Shown one piece after another: positions 5,746-7,709 of a stretch of 7,709 nucleotides of DNA. The DNA lies in NCBI GenBank assembly GCA_043820025.1, contig JBDRED010000047.1:1-7709 (forward strand), written 5' to 3'. The notes beneath the pieces are model-generated. The model had not been told where the DNA came from. It saw nothing but the letters and a program-made list of their open reading frames with translations, and made no database searches. How positions within the stretch are numbered: position 1 is the first letter of the stretch; the number at the start of each line of letters is the position of its first letter. Position numbers and translations under genes: made by a program. Source of the DNA: JBDRED01 sp043820025 [NCBI: Elusimicrobiota bacterium] (GTDB taxonomy: Bacteria > RUG730 > JBDRED01).

Positions 5746-5761
5746 AAAAAGGAGGGTTTAA

Positions 5762-6442
5762 ATGACTGCAAATAAAAAGATCCTAACAGCAAATGAGATG
5801 CGCATATTTGATGATTGGGCGATAAATAGTATAGGGATCCCGGGTATTATCCTCATGGAAAACGCAGGAAGAGCAGTTGCTGATGAGGTTTATAACTCAT
5901 ATTTTGCCAAGAAGTCAGGCTATTCTCAGGTGGATGTTTTTTGCGGTATGGGAAATAATGGGGGTGATGGCCTGGTTGCTGCCAGGCATCTTCTGATACG
6001 TGATATTAAGGTGAAGGTTTATGTTGTCGGCGGAATATCCGGCTTAAGCGCAGATTCTGAGCTAAATTTTAGAATACTTCGCAAGATAGGAGCTGTAGTA
6101 ACTCCAATATTGACAGAAAAGGACTTGTCCCGCGTGAAGCTTGGCAAAAAGGATGTTATTGTTGACGCGCTGTTTGGAATAGGGCTTAATCGTGATATTT
6201 ACGGAATACATAAAGATACCATTGAATTTATGAATAGCGCTAAATTTCCAATAATATCTGTTGATGTGCCATCCGGATTAAACGCGAATACCGGCGAGGA
6301 CTGGGGCGCATGCATCCATGCAAAGAAAACGGTTACCTTTTCTTTCCCTAAAAGAGGATTTCAGGTAAAGTCAGGCAAAGAAGCTGTTGGTAAGGTGATT
6401 ATTGCGGATATCGGCTCATTTAAGAAAAAAATAACCAGATAA
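5762..6442 (+). CDS. nnrE: NAD(P)H-hydrate epimerase (YjeF N-terminal domain)
   Basis: This enzyme interconverts the R and S forms of hydrated NAD(P)H (NADHX and NADPHX), damaged cofactors that a partner dehydratase (NnrD) then restores. Seen in order: LTANEM (8-13), MENAGRAVAD (32-41), the nucleotide-site glycines GNNGGDG (64-70) followed by LVAARHL, VDALFGIGLNR (134-144), VDVPSGLNANTG (167-178) with the conserved Asp168, KKTVTFSFPKRG (188-199) and the closing IADIG. At 226 residues it is the epimerase domain alone. In many bacteria it is fused to the dehydratase domain, which is not in the window. ATG 5762 has GGAGGG (5751-5756) 5 bases upstream. It probably has its own promoter near 5648-5676 and may be co-transcribed with pilT, 61 bases downstream. 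Confidence 0.92.
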   Translation: MTANKKILTANEMRIFDDWAINSIGIPGIILMENAGRAVADEVYNSYFAKKSGYSQVDVFCGMGNNGGDGLVAARHLLIRDIKVKVYVVGGISGLSADSELNFRILRKIGAVVTPILTEKDLSRVKLGKKDVIVDALFGIGLNRDIYGIHKDTIEFMNSAKFPIISVDVPSGLNANTGEDWGACIHAKKTVTFSFPKRGFQVKSGKEAVGKVIIADIGSFKKKITR

Positions 6443-6503
6443 TGTTGATTGTAAATTGTGAATAGGGAAAATATTCTTCAAATAAATTTTTTTAGGAGGG
6501 AAA

Positions 6504-7553
6504 GTGGAAATAAATAAAATTATCAGTATTGGCGTTGATATGGGCGCCTCTGATGTTCATATTTCTCCAACAAGAGTTCCAATGATAAGGGTTCTTGGCG
6601 AATTAAAACCTATCGAAGGTTTAGAAAAATTAACTAAGACAACTGCAAAAAATTTAATTTATAGTATGTTAAGCGAAGAGCAGAAAAAGATATTTGAAAC
6701 CAGTTCCGAGCTAGACTGCTCATACGAGCTTAATGGTGTTGGAAGATTCAGGGTAAATGTTTTTATGCAAAAAGACGGCATTGGAGCTGTATTAAGAATA
6801 ATACCAACCAATATTCCAAGCACTGACGATTTAAAACTATCTGATCCAATAAAGGATTTAGCAAAATTGAATAAAGGGCTGGTGCTTGTTACAGGCCCAA
6901 CCGGCAGTGGAAAATCCACAACTCTGGCATCTCTTATAAACACTATAAATAAACAAAGAAAGGACCATATTTTAACTATTGAGGATCCTATTGAATATGT
7001 TTATGAACAGGAACAATGCGTGATTACTCAGCGCGAGGTTGGCGGTCAAACTGAAACATTTGCCTCTGCTCTGAAGCATGCTCTCAGGCAGGATCCGGAT
7101 GTTATTCTTGTAGGCGAGCTTCGCGACCTTGAGACAATACAAGCCGCTTTAACACTTGCTGAAACAGGCCATGTGGTATTTGCCACACTGCATACCACTG
7201 ACGCTGCTCAGACAATTGATAGAGTTATAGATGTGTTTCCGCCTCATCAGCAGCAGCAAATAAGAGTTCTTTTATCAAATACCCTAAAAGCTGTTGTGGC
7301 GCAAAGGCTTTTATTAACAGCTGATGGAAAGTCACGGGTCGCGGTTAGGGAAGTGATGATAGTGACGCCTGCTATTGCAAATCTTATTAGAGAAGGAAAG
7401 ACTCATCAGGTTTATAGCGCTATTGAAACCGGCAAGGTTTTTGGAATGATAAGTATGGACAAGGCTGTAAGTGAACTCTTTAAGTCAGGAGTAATATCAA
7501 AGGAGACAGCGCAGAGTATTACGAATAAGCCGGGCGGCCAGGCTCAGGTATAA
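6504..7553 (+). CDS. pilT: Twitching motility ATPase PilT
   Basis: PilT is the hexameric cytoplasmic ATPase that drives type IV pilus retraction. The 349 residues match the family's usual length. Domains in order: an N-terminal PAS-like region (about 1-105) with GASDVHIS and RFRVN, then the secretion-ATPase core with Walker A GPTGSGKST (131-139), Asp box TIEDPIEYV (158-166), Walker B DPDVILVGELRD (197-208, catalytic Glu205) and His box TGHVVFATLHT (221-231). The C-terminal AIANLIRE (290-297) corresponds to the PilT hallmark AIRNLIRE with its first Arg replaced by Ala. This motif separates PilT from PilB/GspE assembly ATPases; PilU is an alternative. GTG 6504 is chosen because AGGAGG (6494-6499) lies 4 bases upstream and the protein starts as usual for the family. 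No other pilus gene lies in the window. Confidence 0.95.
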   Translation: MEINKIISIGVDMGASDVHISPTRVPMIRVLGELKPIEGLEKLTKTTAKNLIYSMLSEEQKKIFETSSELDCSYELNGVGRFRVNVFMQKDGIGAVLRIIPTNIPSTDDLKLSDPIKDLAKLNKGLVLVTGPTGSGKSTTLASLINTINKQRKDHILTIEDPIEYVYEQEQCVITQREVGGQTETFASALKHALRQDPDVILVGELRDLETIQAALTLAETGHVVFATLHTTDAAQTIDRVIDVFPPHQQQQIRVLLSNTLKAVVAQRLLLTADGKSRVAVREVMIVTPAIANLIREGKTHQVYSAIETGKVFGMISMDKAVSELFKSGVISKETAQSITNKPGGQAQV

Positions 7554-7569
7554 TGAGTCTAAAAATATA

Positions 7570-7709
7570 TGTCAAGGCAAAGCGAAAATGTTAATTTTTC
7601 AGCAAAGTAGAAATGTTAATTTTTAGGAATAAAAATTTCTGTGATTGCTGATGTAAAATTTGTCCATGTAAGACTTTTTAGATTTTTTGTAATTACAATG
7701 CTTTGCAAG
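7570..7709 (+). mobile_element. Possible left end of an IS21-type insertion sequence (partial)
   Basis: The stretch starts with TGTCAAGG and carries two direct repeats of 23 bases within the first 55 bases. IS21-family elements usually have TG...CA ends with several short internal repeats ahead of istA. The arrangement and wording here remind me of those ends. No transposase reading frame is visible before the window stops, so the identification rests on the repeats alone. No clear terminator for pilT is seen in this stretch. Confidence 0.4.
7577..7624 (+). repeat. Two 23-base direct repeats, 25-base period
   Basis: Copies at 7577-7599 and 7602-7624 share GCAAAG, three differing bases, then AAATGTTAATTTTT, giving 20 of 23 identical. 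The spacing of 25 bases places them on nearly the same helix face if about 2.4 turns separate them. They fit transposase-binding repeats at an insertion-sequence end; an operator pair downstream of pilT is another reading. Confidence 0.75.

Noticed and set aside
7687-7698. 12-base palindrome TTGTAATTACAA
   Set aside because: AT-rich palindromes of this size are expected by chance in such DNA.
1-7709. tRNA, rRNA or CRISPR array
   Set aside because: No cloverleaf-like pairing with a T-arm signature, no rRNA stretch, and no regularly spaced repeat series beyond the two copies after pilT.

Overview
The window is a low-GC (mid-30s percent by eye) bacterial segment in which every recognisable gene lies on the + strand. 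It holds six convincing genes: one large unrecognised exported protein, three thiamine-biosynthesis genes (thiG, thiH, thiE), the NAD(P)HX epimerase nnrE and the pilus-retraction ATPase pilT. Start codons are mixed (TTG, ATG, TTG, ATG, ATG, GTG), each with a reasonable Shine-Dalgarno site. PilT and an exported orphan protein fit a Gram-negative, pilus-bearing bacterium. The gene mix would suit an uncultured lineage such as Omnitrophota, but that is a guess from general impression, not a demonstrated assignment.

Layout. Positions 1-333 contain no convincing gene. They hold two G-rich palindromes sharing the core GGGGTCT, a candidate promoter, a possible 18-codon leader ORF, and a clear intrinsic terminator (282-308) that the leader ORF runs into. 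At 334-2766 there is an 810-codon protein of unknown function with an N-terminal signal or anchor segment. Its last 27 residues look unnatural, and a neighbouring frame encodes a membrane-spanning segment at the same place, so a frameshift is suspected. Positions 2962-5571 hold thiG-thiH-thiE, which supply the thiazole ring (ThiG, ThiH) and join it to the pyrimidine (ThiE). thiS and thiF are not here. No TPP riboswitch is visible, but a folded leader abuts the thiG ribosome-binding site, and perfect hairpins sit at the ends of thiG and thiH.

The thiE-nnrE gap (5572-5761) is the most unusual intergenic stretch. It has two perfect DnaA-box 9-mers in the same orientation, one of them inside the spacer of a plausible promoter for nnrE, plus several inverted repeats. 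nnrE (stand-alone epimerase domain) and pilT follow with strong Shine-Dalgarno sites and are probably co-transcribed. After pilT, two 23-base direct repeats with a 25-base period, preceded by TGTCAAGG, resemble the terminal repeats of an IS21-type insertion sequence running off the window.

Functionally the thi genes act together. nnrE (metabolite repair) and pilT (twitching motility) have no obvious pathway link to them. No complete new system is demonstrated. The best leads are the paired DnaA boxes, the frame break in the orphan protein, the possible attenuator in front of it, and the thi cluster lacking thiS.
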